Of a DNA stretch of 22,861 nucleotides, positions 8,865-16,246 are shown piece by piece. The stretch is from Chlorobium sp. (GTDB lineage: Bacteria > Bacteroidota > Chlorobiia > Chlorobiales > Chlorobiaceae), in NCBI GenBank assembly GCA_028280025.1, contig JANQMO010000032.1, positions 1 to 22,861 on the forward strand, given 5' to 3'. How positions within the stretch are numbered: the stretch's first letter is position 1; the number at the start of each line of letters is the position of its first letter. The notes under the pieces were generated by a model. That model had not been told where the DNA came from, did no database searches, and saw nothing but the letters and a program-made list of their open reading frames with translations. A program made the position numbers and the translations under genes.

Positions 8865-8887
8865 ACAGGGCCGGATACCGGCCCTGT
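8865..8887. terminator. Perfect 10-bp hairpin between hpf and hprK
   Basis: ACAGGGCCGG (8865-8874) pairs perfectly with CCGGCCCTGT (8878-8887) around a 3-base loop. On the minus strand, the direction of the genes, no good U tract follows, so strong termination is doubtful. An attenuator, a processing site or an mRNA-stabilising hairpin is equally possible. A CTTTT run follows on the plus strand. Confidence 0.45.
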
Positions 8888-8898
8888 CTTTTGTCTGC

Positions 8899-9228
8899 TC
8901 ACCTGTGATTCTGCAATTTCTCCTTGTACTTTTTCAACTGGCGCCCCAGCGCATCCACACAGCTGTCTATGGCTTGTTCGTAAGTAGCTCCCGCCTCCTT
9001 GGAAACAAGAACATTCTGAGGAATGTGTATCGTTATTTCAGCACGTTTGTTTTTATCGAAATCGTTTTTCTGGTGATCAAGAATAACATGGCAGTTGATG
9101 ATCCCGGAATAAATCCGGCTGAGTGACTGAACTGTTTCCCTGGCGTATTGCTCGATGTCACGATGATTATTGGTATGCCTCAACGTAACCTGTACCTGTA
9201 AGGCATCATTTACTTCTGTTTTTGTCAT
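8899..9228 (-). CDS. hpf: Ribosome hibernation promoting factor (HPF/YfiA family, short form)
   Basis: 109 residues, the length of short HPF/YfiA (RaiA) proteins; long HPF has an extra dimerisation domain that is absent here. The family binds the decoding centre of the 30S subunit and keeps ribosomes inactive in stationary or stressed cells. Visible features are the first strand with VTLRHTNNHRDIEQYARE, a middle HVILDHQ segment, and the second helix AIDSCVDALGRQLKKYKEKL, which is basic and typical of the RNA-binding face. It has the best Shine-Dalgarno sequence of this block (AGGGGG, 5 bases before the ATG). It follows the Xer recombinase gene with a 66-base gap and precedes hprK after a strong hairpin. 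It probably shares a transcript with both but may be tuned separately. Confidence 0.93.
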   Translation of the reverse strand: MTKTEVNDALQVQVTLRHTNNHRDIEQYARETVQSLSRIYSGIINCHVILDHQKNDFDKNKRAEITIHIPQNVLVSKEAGATYEQAIDSCVDALGRQLKKYKEKLQNHR

Positions 9229-9233
9229 GGGCG

Positions 9234-9239
9234 CCCCCT
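9234..9239 (-). promoter_or_regulatory. Shine-Dalgarno sequence of hpf
   Basis: AGGGGG on the minus strand, 5 bases before the hpf ATG at 9228. Most other genes in this block show no clear site, so a strong one here suggests hpf is translated efficiently on its own. Confidence 0.6.
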
Positions 9240-9253
9240 TTTCTTGAGTATGG

Positions 9254-9285
9254 AAAAAAAGAAAACAACTCCCGGAACAATCCGG
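9254..9285 (-). terminator. Weak terminator-like element between xerC and hpf
   Basis: On the minus strand a short CCGGA/TCCGG stem (9272-9276 with 9281-9285, 4-base loop) is followed, after GAGTTG, by a T-rich run including seven Ts. The stem is short and the T run is offset, so at most partial termination is expected. Confidence 0.3.
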
Positions 9286-9294
9286 CGGCTGTGT

Positions 9295-10302
9295 TCAAGC
9301 CCGTGGATGAGCTTTATCGTAGACCTCTCTAATCCTCCCGAAGGTCACATGCGTGTATATTTCAGTGGTTGTCAGGTTGGTGTGGCCCAGCATCTCGCTG
9401 ACGCTTTTCAAGTCAGCACCGTTATTGAGCATATGCGTTGCAAAACTATGGCGCAAAACATGCGGATTTTTATACTTGAGTTCTGTAACCGATGCCAGAT
9501 ATTTCTTAGTGACTCTCTGCACGAGAACCGGGTATATGCCTGTACCTTTTTTTGTTATAAACACATACCCGCTCTCCGGATTTCCCTTATTTTTTATTCT
9601 AATCAAGTTTCTTTTGACTTCAAAATATATTTTCAAAGCCTTGGCCGCCTCTGTTCCCAGCGGTACAATCCTCTGTTTTTTCCCTTTTCCCGTAATACGC
9701 ATAAAACCCTGGTCCATATCGACCATATCATGTTCAAGCCCGACCAGTTCGGAAACCCGAAGCCCGCAACCATACAGAATTTCAAGCATAGCCCTGTCAC
9801 GGCTGAGGGTAAACTGCTCCTCAAGCTCGTTTTTTCCGGCTTGATGCGCCGGAAGGGCATGTGCTGCGAGAACGGTATCGAAAAGAGTGGCGGTCTCTTC
9901 CTCGTTGAGAAAACCGGGAACGTTTTTACTGAATCGCGGGGTAACAACCTGAGAAGGAACGGAAACTTCTATCTCGCCTTTTTCCAGCAGGTAACAGTAA
10001 AAACTTTTGACTGCTGCAAGCTTGCGGGCAATTGATTTCGGCTGGAATCCCCGGTGCAGCAAATGACCGAGAAAAAGGCGGATATCAAGAACGGTGACAT
10101 CTCCAGGGTCGATGTCAGAAACATCTTTCAAACCGGTTTGCTGGTGAAGAAACTCATAAAACTGCGTCAAATCCTTGCGGTATGACGTGCAGGTATGGCC
10201 CGAGTATGCTCTCTGCCCTTTCAAATGTTCGACAAAGCCATCGAGGAACCTGAATGAAGATGTCGATTCAACTGCTGCGATATGCTCCCTGTTCTTCTGC
10301 AT
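9295..10302 (-). CDS. xerC: Tyrosine recombinase, XerC/XerD family
   Basis: 335 residues with the complete two-domain plan: an N-terminal SAM-like core-binding domain (about 15-115) and a C-terminal catalytic domain. The catalytic set is visible: R182 (GCGLRVSEL), the beta-hairpin lysine near 206 (ITGKGKKQR), H281 and R284 (HVLRHSFATH), H307 (LGHTNL) and nucleophile Y316 (TTTEIYTH). Family members resolve chromosome dimers at dif. The C-terminus YDKAHPRA is closer to what I know of XerC than of XerD, but the two are hard to separate by eye. The start overlaps the stop of the upstream gene (TAATG), implying coupled translation. Nothing suggests a phage or integron integrase: there are no att-like repeats or cassettes around it. 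Confidence 0.93.
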   Translation of the reverse strand: MQKNREHIAAVESTSSFRFLDGFVEHLKGQRAYSGHTCTSYRKDLTQFYEFLHQQTGLKDVSDIDPGDVTVLDIRLFLGHLLHRGFQPKSIARKLAAVKSFYCYLLEKGEIEVSVPSQVVTPRFSKNVPGFLNEEETATLFDTVLAAHALPAHQAGKNELEEQFTLSRDRAMLEILYGCGLRVSELVGLEHDMVDMDQGFMRITGKGKKQRIVPLGTEAAKALKIYFEVKRNLIRIKNKGNPESGYVFITKKGTGIYPVLVQRVTKKYLASVTELKYKNPHVLRHSFATHMLNNGADLKSVSEMLGHTNLTTTEIYTHVTFGRIREVYDKAHPRA

Positions 10303-11141
10303 TAAAGGCGCAAAGCCACCAGTTCTGTCATATTCCTGATATAATATAGTGTAACACCCTGAAGCAGAAAATAATTCATACAGGGCACCGTTGTCCCCAG
10401 GGCCATAATGTCCTGATAGATTTTCCGGCCGTTTCTGTAGAGCCTGAATACCGCGTCATAACCTTTGCCTTTTTTTGCAGCACCATGCGTTACCACAGCA
10501 AGCCTGCCGTCATGCTCGATATACTCAGCCAATTCTTCCGGACGCTGTCCCTGCATCATTTTTCCCGGTTCGGCTGACGACGGCAGCACCACGCCCTGCA
10601 GGGTTTCATCGCTGAGAACCTGCGACCTCAAACGGTTTACTTTTTGCGGGTCCCGACCGACAACATCGATGACTTCACCGCACGTCCCGTCAAGCAGGTA
10701 ATAACTTTTTTCAGGAAAACCGGCAAAAGAACCCGAGGCATAGACAAGCATACCGTCAGGAAGATTAGCTACAAAAGACGCTTCAGGTCTGATCCATGCC
10801 TTGGCCGCCCTCAGAGGATCAACCGCAAGGACTCCCTTGTGTTCCGGGCTGCCTTTTTCATATCCATGAACATAAAAGAGCTTGTCCCTCGTTGTTTCGA
10901 GACCTGTCATATACCATAATCCGGCCAAACCGTCTTCGTGTTCGCCCGGAACATAGCTGCAGAGAACTTCCTTTCCATTTACACCTGAAAGACAGGAATA
11001 GAACGACCTTCCGGTATCCCGTACCCGGTTCTCACAAACAACAATATCCGGTTCTGCAAACATGATCCTCCATACCAGTCCGTCGTTTGCCGGAGTATAG
11101 CGCCATGCAGGTTGATATATATCAGGATTGGATGCCACCAC
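10302..11141 (-). CDS. Conserved-looking hypothetical protein (possibly DUF4905)
   Basis: 279 residues and no recognised catalytic motif. No signal peptide or membrane helix is evident. It is rich in beta-strand-like stretches with repeated short hydrophobic/aromatic patches (LVWRIMF, LFYVHGYEKG, MLVYASGSFAGFPEKSYYLLDG), which suggests a beta-propeller-like or beta-sandwich fold. Length and context match my recollection of DUF4905, found in Bacteroidota and Chlorobiota, but I cannot confirm that. It overlaps the end of the upstream methyltransferase gene by 20 bases and shares TAATG with xerC, so the three are very likely cotranslated. An ATG start at 11141 is used. No function is proposed. 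Confidence 0.85.
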   Translation of the reverse strand: MVASNPDIYQPAWRYTPANDGLVWRIMFAEPDIVVCENRVRDTGRSFYSCLSGVNGKEVLCSYVPGEHEDGLAGLWYMTGLETTRDKLFYVHGYEKGSPEHKGVLAVDPLRAAKAWIRPEASFVANLPDGMLVYASGSFAGFPEKSYYLLDGTCGEVIDVVGRDPQKVNRLRSQVLSDETLQGVVLPSSAEPGKMMQGQRPEELAEYIEHDGRLAVVTHGAAKKGKGYDAVFRLYRNGRKIYQDIMALGTTVPCMNYFLLQGVTLYYIRNMTELVALRL

Positions 11142-11826
11142 GGGTTTTGGAAAGCCTGTAAATATTTACAGGTATGGTCTGTTCACTCTTGCGAAAACTC
11201 TTTGCGTGACTGGTCACTGAAAAACCGTTCTCAAAGGCAAGGTCAAGAAACTGTTGAGCCAGCCTTCTTCGCGGGTCGGCAATGTAGGCACACCCGTTCG
11301 GCTTAATTAATTTGTCCACAGCAAAAATGATCGGAAGAAGATTTGTCCTTTCATAGAGAACATCCGCTGCAAAAAGAACATCGAACTGCTCATCCAGTTG
11401 GATAAAACGCCAGTCAAGACGATCTGTGTTAAGGGCCACATTATTTTTTCCGGCGTTCAACCGTATAAATTTAATCGCTTCTTCCGAGTAGTCAGTCGAC
11501 AACACATCAGCTCCAACCGAAGCAGCAGCAATACTTGCAACGCCCACCCCCGCACCGATTTCGATGATTCTTTTGTTTGTAACAGCGAGCTCTTCCAGGA
11601 TAAACTCCGACAGTATAACGGCTGCCGGCCATATTTCAGCCCAGTAAGGCATTTGCTCATCTTTCATGAAATCTTCCGGCGATATCCTGTCCAGGAGAGC
11701 ATAGCTGTCACGAACACTGACAAAAGAATACTCCCTGCCGGCAAAACTGTAGCACGTCGTATCGAGATCGTACTCTCTGGACAGCTCTTCAAGCATGCCC
11801 GAAACAACCTGTTCCGAAGCACTCAT
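11122..11826 (-). CDS. Class I SAM-dependent methyltransferase, protein-lysine methyltransferase-like (Methyltransf_16 type)
   Basis: 234 residues from the ATG at 11826; a GTG two codons earlier is the alternative. The Rossmann methyltransferase core shows motif I EIGAGVGVAS near residues 89-98 and an acidic motif II (STDYSEEAI). The DVLFAADVLYE segment near 149-159 is the D-V-x-Y-type signature of the METTL21/ETFB-lysine-methyltransferase group. The preceding MPYWAEIWPAA segment is equally characteristic of that group, where it helps form the substrate pocket. The likely activity is SAM-dependent methylation of a protein lysine; the target is unknown. It is the first gene of the minus-strand block and diverges from queF across a 222-base gap that should hold promoters for both. 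Confidence 0.85.
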   Translation of the reverse strand: MSASEQVVSGMLEELSREYDLDTTCYSFAGREYSFVSVRDSYALLDRISPEDFMKDEQMPYWAEIWPAAVILSEFILEELAVTNKRIIEIGAGVGVASIAAASVGADVLSTDYSEEAIKFIRLNAGKNNVALNTDRLDWRFIQLDEQFDVLFAADVLYERTNLLPIIFAVDKLIKPNGCAYIADPRRRLAQQFLDLAFENGFSVTSHAKSFRKSEQTIPVNIYRLSKTRGGIQS

Positions 11827-12048
11827 AGTCACATAACGCTGATGGAATGTTTTTCATTAACCAGTGTTGCACCGCCTGATACCATCATGCCGAAAAGAAA
11901 AGCAGCGACAACCCACAAAAATAATCGCTGGACTGCTGCAGGCAACGTACATGAATGAGATGAATGTAGGGAAAATCAGAGAGATAATTCTATTTTTCTC
12001 CGGAATACCCCGAACGATACAGATAACAAGGAAAAACCCAACAGAACA

Positions 12049-12399
12049 ATGAAAAAAGAACTGCTCGAGACCTTCGAAAACAGTTTTCCCGACAGGGATT
12101 ATACTATCGAAATCGTCAATCCTGAATTTACATCGGTGTGCCCGAAAACCGGATTGCCTGACTTCGGTACGATCACGATCAGCTATATTCCGGACAAGTC
12201 ATGTGTCGAGCTCAAATCACTGAAATATTATTACCTCGAATACCGAAACGCCGGTATCTTTTACGAGAACATCACCAATACAATCCTTGACCATCTTGTC
12301 GAGGTTCTTGCCCCGAGAGAGATGACCGTGAAGACCGAATGGAAAGCAAGGGGCGGCATCACTGAAACCGTTTCAGTTTCATACCGTTCACAAAAATAA
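12049..12399 (+). CDS. queF: NADPH-dependent 7-cyano-7-deazaguanine reductase QueF (short unimodular type)
   Basis: 116 residues. QueF reduces the nitrile preQ0 to the amine preQ1 in queuosine tRNA-modification biosynthesis. The catalytic cysteine is C31 in the signature FTSVCPKTGLPDFG, with the partner aspartate at D38. The QueF family motif ELKSLKYYYLEYRN follows at about residues 64-77, then FYEN with the substrate-binding glutamate. It lacks the extra N-terminal segment of the longer Bacillus-type protein but has all active-site elements seen in short relatives, so it should be functional. The ATG at 12049 puts the motifs at the expected distance. It stands alone on the plus strand and converges on pscC at a shared hairpin. 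No preQ1 riboswitch was recognised upstream. Confidence 0.95.
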   Translation: MKKELLETFENSFPDRDYTIEIVNPEFTSVCPKTGLPDFGTITISYIPDKSCVELKSLKYYYLEYRNAGIFYENITNTILDHLVEVLAPREMTVKTEWKARGGITETVSVSYRSQK

Positions 12400-12413
12400 A
12401 AGGTGACTGTACT

Positions 12414-12445
12414 ATAAAAAAACCCCGGAGCACTGCTCCGGGGTT
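12414..12445 (-). terminator. Intrinsic terminator of pscC (may also serve queF)
   Basis: AACCCCGGAG at 12421-12430 pairs with CTCCGGGGTT at 12436-12445. On the minus strand the stem is followed by a run of seven or more Ts, the textbook form, placing it 40 bases beyond the pscC stop. On the plus strand an A tract precedes the stem but there is no T tract after it, so it should stop queF transcripts less efficiently. Confidence 0.85.
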
Positions 12446-12485
12446 ACCTATCACATCTTGCTCAATCAAAGGTGATCCATGCGCA

Positions 12486-13172
12486 CTAATAGGTCTGGTT
12501 TATGTAGTTGACAAGTGCCGGAATATCTTTTTTGCTAATTCCGGAATTCGGCACAGCCTTCATGTCCACAACGACTTTTTGAGTCTCCCCTTTCTTTCTG
12601 AATTCACGAAGCTTGACTTCAACAGCCTTGACTGCATGGCACCTGGTGCACTTTCTCTCGAAAAGCTTCTCAGCATCGGCAAGTTCCTCTCCGGCAAGAA
12701 CGACCTCTTCTACAGGTTCCATAATGCTCTCTTCCGCCGGTGCCGCTGCCTTTGCCTCCAATGCAGCGAGATCCTCGAAATCCTCGCCTTCATTGAACGC
12801 ATCGAGCTGTTTTACAGTACGGATCCACTTGCCGTCAACCGTGGTAGTCCGTCCTTTTTCCCAAACAACCTCAAGGCTGATAAACATCAGTGTCACGATC
12901 ACAAAAATGGTTACAGGCATACTGACAACCCACCTGTCACTCACCCTGGCCGACATTTTGCCAAGTCCCCAGATTATGAGGGACGAAAAGAAAATCAGCA
13001 GAAACCAGCCCATAAACGACTTCAGTGGCGTGAGAACCGGGGAAATGTTTTCTGCCGGAACCTGAAAACCCGTTAGAAGAGAGGAAACATAAAACAATCC
13101 CCCCATCAGGGCAGCACCAACAATTGCCAGCACAATAAGCACAGCGCTTGATTTGTTCTCCTTGTTCTTCAT
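12486..13172 (-). CDS. pscC: Photosynthetic reaction-centre cytochrome c (c-551/c-z), PscC
   Basis: 228 residues. Three hydrophobic helices lie at about 10-34, 49-72 and 81-103. After a linker comes a small C-terminal cytochrome c domain with CTRCH (175-179) and a likely methionine sixth ligand at M204 (VVDMKAVPNSGISKKDIPALV). This plan, three helices first and heme last, is that of PscC, which passes electrons to P840 in the homodimeric reaction centre of green sulfur bacteria. The linker (about 127-166) is very acidic and alanine-rich (EGEDFEDLAALEAKAAA and on). With the total length it looks longer than the roughly 206 residues I recall for Chlorobium PscC. It is transcribed divergently from ppc and ends at a strong terminator. 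This gene is the main reason for assigning the window to Chlorobiaceae. Confidence 0.92.
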   Translation of the reverse strand: MKNKENKSSAVLIVLAIVGAALMGGLFYVSSLLTGFQVPAENISPVLTPLKSFMGWFLLIFFSSLIIWGLGKMSARVSDRWVVSMPVTIFVIVTLMFISLEVVWEKGRTTTVDGKWIRTVKQLDAFNEGEDFEDLAALEAKAAAPAEESIMEPVEEVVLAGEELADAEKLFERKCTRCHAVKAVEVKLREFRKKGETQKVVVDMKAVPNSGISKKDIPALVNYINQTY

Positions 13173-13397
13173 GACAACTGATAATTTTTGTTAACGTTGT
13201 ACCGATAATTTTAACGATAAAGATAAGCAATAATGTACAAGCGACAAACAAAATAACCAATTAACCGCCCGTTCATCTTTATCGTTCCAACGGCGCCTCG
13301 CTGCCTTAAATCCGGAATCCCGAAGGTTTTGTACAGACCTTGACGATAGTTATTTTTTACCTGAATCGATCGTCTCTTCAACCTATTTGCTCCCCTG

Positions 13398-16166
13398 ATG
13401 ATTACTTCTACGACCAGCGTCGTCGACTACGAAAAAGCGAAACTCGATTTTGATTTTCTTCTGGATTGTTTCAGGGAAGTGCTGCACAATTTCGGAGAAA
13501 AACAGCTTGCCGCACACCTTGCCTGGAAGGATAAATACCAGCCTCTGAACAGCCTGCCGAATGTAGGAAGAGCGGTTCAGGCATATTCAATTGTCTTCCA
13601 GCTCCGCAACATGGCTGAGGAAAATTCAGCCGCACAGCTGCGAAGAACCTTTGAAACCCGGGAGGGCGCCGATTCTCTTTCCGGCCTCTGGGGAGACGCT
13701 CTGAACCATCTTCGAAAAATCGGGCTCCCGGAAACCAGGATTGCGGAAGAACTTTCACAGATTTTTGTCGAGCCTGTTCTGACAGCTCATCCGACCGAGG
13801 CAAAACGCAGGACAGTACTCGAAAAGCATCGGGAACTCTATCTGCTCCTCGTGAAACTTGAAAACCAGATGTGGACCCCCGCCGAACGGGAGGATATCCG
13901 AAAAGAAATCAAGGTTATTCTGGAAAAATTGTGGAGAACCGGCGAAATATTGTTTGAAAAACCATCCGTTGCGGCAGAACGCCAGAATGTCATTCATTAC
14001 CTTTACAATATCTTCCCGTCAGTTCTCCCCATGCTCGACAAGCGGCTGGTCCAGGCGTGGTCAAACGCAGGCTTCGATTCAGGGATTTTTGACGATCCTC
14101 GAAACTTCCCGCGTCTTTGTTTCGGAAGCTGGGTAGGCGGAGACCGGGACGGGCACCCTTTCGTTACTTCCGAGGTAACCCGTCAGACACTCGTTGAAAT
14201 GCGGCAGTACGCCCTGAGACTGGTTCACCATCACCTCTTTCAGCTTGCTGCCCGGCTCAGTCTGTCCGAGCGGTTTCAGTCTCCAACCCCGGCAATGGTA
14301 CAACGTATAGAACAACTGAGGGTGATGCTCGGGGAAAAAGGAGATGAAGCCTCCGGCAAAAACCCCAAAGAACCCTGGCGCCAGTTTCTCAATCTGATGA
14401 TAGCCGCTCTCCCTCCGGAGCCTGACGAGCACGAATCACATGACGAACCCCTTCCTGCGGGAATCTATCCGCACCACGGCGAACTGCTTTCGGATATTGA
14501 ACTCCTCAGGGACTCCCTTGTTGCCATTGGGGCCGATAATATTGCCAATAACGATGTGTCTCCCGTATACCGCATTGTGCAAACCTTCGGGTTCTATCTC
14601 GGTAAACTCGATGTCCGGCAAAACAGCCGCTTCCACGATCTCGCGCTCTCCCAACTGATGACCGCTGCAGGCTTGAAAGGCGGAGATTTCCCCGACTGGA
14701 GCGAGGAACAACGCATCGAGTTTCTCAATAAAGAGTTACTCTCTCCGCGCCCTTTCACCCATCCCGATATGACTGTCGGCCCTGAGGCGGAAACGCTTTT
14801 GAACTGCTACCGGACGCTCGGCAGACACATGAAACGGTATGGCCAGGACGGCATAGGATCATTGATCGTCAGCATGACCCGAAATGTTTCCGATCTGCTC
14901 GTCATCTACCTTTTTGCCAGGGAAGTCGGCCTGACGACCGAATACAAAGGAGGCGACGCCTGTATGATTCCTGTGGTTCCCTTGTTTGAAACCATCGACG
15001 ACCTGAAAAAAAGCCCGGAGATTCTTCGCAGCTTCCTCGACCATCCCCTCACAATCAGAAGCATTGCCTGGCAACAGGAAAAGCAGGGCTTCAAAAAACC
15101 GGTCCAGCAAGTCATGGTAGGATACAGCGACAGCAACAAGGACGGCGGTATCGGAGCGAGCCTCTGGAATCTCTACAGGGCAGAAGAAAAACTCCTCGAT
15201 GCAGGACGTGAGCGGGGAATCGACATTCTTTTCTTCCACGGCCGGGGAGGAAGTATCAGCAGAGGAGCCGGACCTACCCACCGTTTTATCAGGGCCCAGC
15301 CGCACGGTTCTCTCGAAGCAGGGCTAAGGGTAACCGAACAGGGGGAAACCATTGCCCAGAAATATGCAAACCGGATAAACGCCACCTACAACCTCGAGCT
15401 CTTCATGGCCGGCATTGCTGAAGCCAGGCTGGCCCATCGCGAACACACGAAAAGCCCTTCGGAGATTAAAAAGATCATGGATTTCCTTGCGGAAGAAAGC
15501 AACAGGGCTTACCGGCAGTTGATCGATACGGAAGGCCTGCTTGACTTTTTCCACCAGGCCACCCCGATCGACATCATAGAATCAAGCCGTATCGGCTCCC
15601 GGCCTTCACGCAGGAGCGGCAAGCAAAGTCTCGACGACCTGCGTGCAATCCCCTGGGTGTTCAGCTGGAACCAGGCCCGTTTCGCCATTTCAGGATGGTA
15701 CGGCTTCGGTACCGCCCTGGAACACCTTCATGACTCTCAACCGGAAGCATTTGCGATGATCAGCGAAAAAAATTTTTCCTGGGCTCCGCTCCGTTACATT
15801 GCAAGCAACGTGGCAACAAGCATTGCAACCGTAGATCCTGAAATCATGCAGAGCTACGCCATGCTTGTTGAACGCCCCGAATCACGGGAAAAAATTCTCG
15901 ATATGATCACGACCGAATACCGGAAGACAAGACAGCTTCTCGACCTGCTTTACGGCGGCTCCATCAAAAATAAATTTTTCAATGTTTTTCGTTTTATCAG
16001 CATGCGGGAAGAAGGCCTCGGCGCGCTTCACAATCTGCAGATAGCTCTGTTGAGAAGGTGGAGAGATCATAAAACATCGGGCAGGGAGAAAGAGGCCGAA
16101 GCCATGCTGCCGGAACTGCTGCTCACCGTCAACGCCATTGCAAGCGGACTGAGATCAACCGGATGA
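13398..16166 (+). CDS. ppc: Phosphoenolpyruvate carboxylase
   Basis: 922 residues, full length. It carboxylates PEP with bicarbonate to oxaloacetate and so feeds the reverse TCA cycle. Catalytic landmarks are in order: TAHPTEAKRRT with H131, GGDRDGHPFVT in the first third, VGYSDSNKDGG near residue 575, and the mobile-loop FHGRGGSISRGAGPTH near 612. The R-P-S-R-R-S-G stretch near 735 and the conserved C-terminal glycine (RSTG) are also present. No regulatory serine extension of the plant type is visible. The gene diverges from pscC across 225 bases, so the reaction-centre cytochrome and this CO2-fixing enzyme may share a control region. There is no evident Shine-Dalgarno sequence. It is followed after 80 bases by comM on the same strand. 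Confidence 0.98.
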   Translation: MITSTTSVVDYEKAKLDFDFLLDCFREVLHNFGEKQLAAHLAWKDKYQPLNSLPNVGRAVQAYSIVFQLRNMAEENSAAQLRRTFETREGADSLSGLWGDALNHLRKIGLPETRIAEELSQIFVEPVLTAHPTEAKRRTVLEKHRELYLLLVKLENQMWTPAEREDIRKEIKVILEKLWRTGEILFEKPSVAAERQNVIHYLYNIFPSVLPMLDKRLVQAWSNAGFDSGIFDDPRNFPRLCFGSWVGGDRDGHPFVTSEVTRQTLVEMRQYALRLVHHHLFQLAARLSLSERFQSPTPAMVQRIEQLRVMLGEKGDEASGKNPKEPWRQFLNLMIAALPPEPDEHESHDEPLPAGIYPHHGELLSDIELLRDSLVAIGADNIANNDVSPVYRIVQTFGFYLGKLDVRQNSRFHDLALSQLMTAAGLKGGDFPDWSEEQRIEFLNKELLSPRPFTHPDMTVGPEAETLLNCYRTLGRHMKRYGQDGIGSLIVSMTRNVSDLLVIYLFAREVGLTTEYKGGDACMIPVVPLFETIDDLKKSPEILRSFLDHPLTIRSIAWQQEKQGFKKPVQQVMVGYSDSNKDGGIGASLWNLYRAEEKLLDAGRERGIDILFFHGRGGSISRGAGPTHRFIRAQPHGSLEAGLRVTEQGETIAQKYANRINATYNLELFMAGIAEARLAHREHTKSPSEIKKIMDFLAEESNRAYRQLIDTEGLLDFFHQATPIDIIESSRIGSRPSRRSGKQSLDDLRAIPWVFSWNQARFAISGWYGFGTALEHLHDSQPEAFAMISEKNFSWAPLRYIASNVATSIATVDPEIMQSYAMLVERPESREKILDMITTEYRKTRQLLDLLYGGSIKNKFFNVFRFISMREEGLGALHNLQIALLRRWRDHKTSGREKEAEAMLPELLLTVNAIASGLRSTG

Positions 16167-16246
16167 ATCAAAAAGGGCGGGATATTTACGGTTTTTTCAC
16201 TATTTACTCATAAAGCAAGAATACCGTAAGCCCAAATCTTCGCCTT

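Noticed and set aside
9244..10035. 263-codon plus-strand frame across the Xer recombinase gene
   Set aside because: It covers the catalytic domain of the recombinase in antisense. The protein is unlike any family, and all Xer active-site residues are on the other strand.
9295..10302. Xer gene as integrase of an integrated element
   Set aside because: The flanking genes are an ordinary cotranslated block, with no att-like direct repeats, tRNA or phage genes nearby.
11864..12052. 62-codon plus-strand frame just upstream of queF
   Set aside because: It starts in the divergent promoter gap, lacks a ribosome site and overlaps the queF start. The composition is not coding-like.
13173..13397. Defined promoters in the pscC-ppc divergent gap
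   Set aside because: Several AT-rich hexamers fit loosely, but no pair with good spacing stood out on either strand.
16167..16246. Inverted repeat TTACGGT ... ACCGTAA between ppc and comM as terminator
   Set aside because: The arms are short, about 30 bases apart and not followed by a T tract. The two genes may well be cotranscribed.
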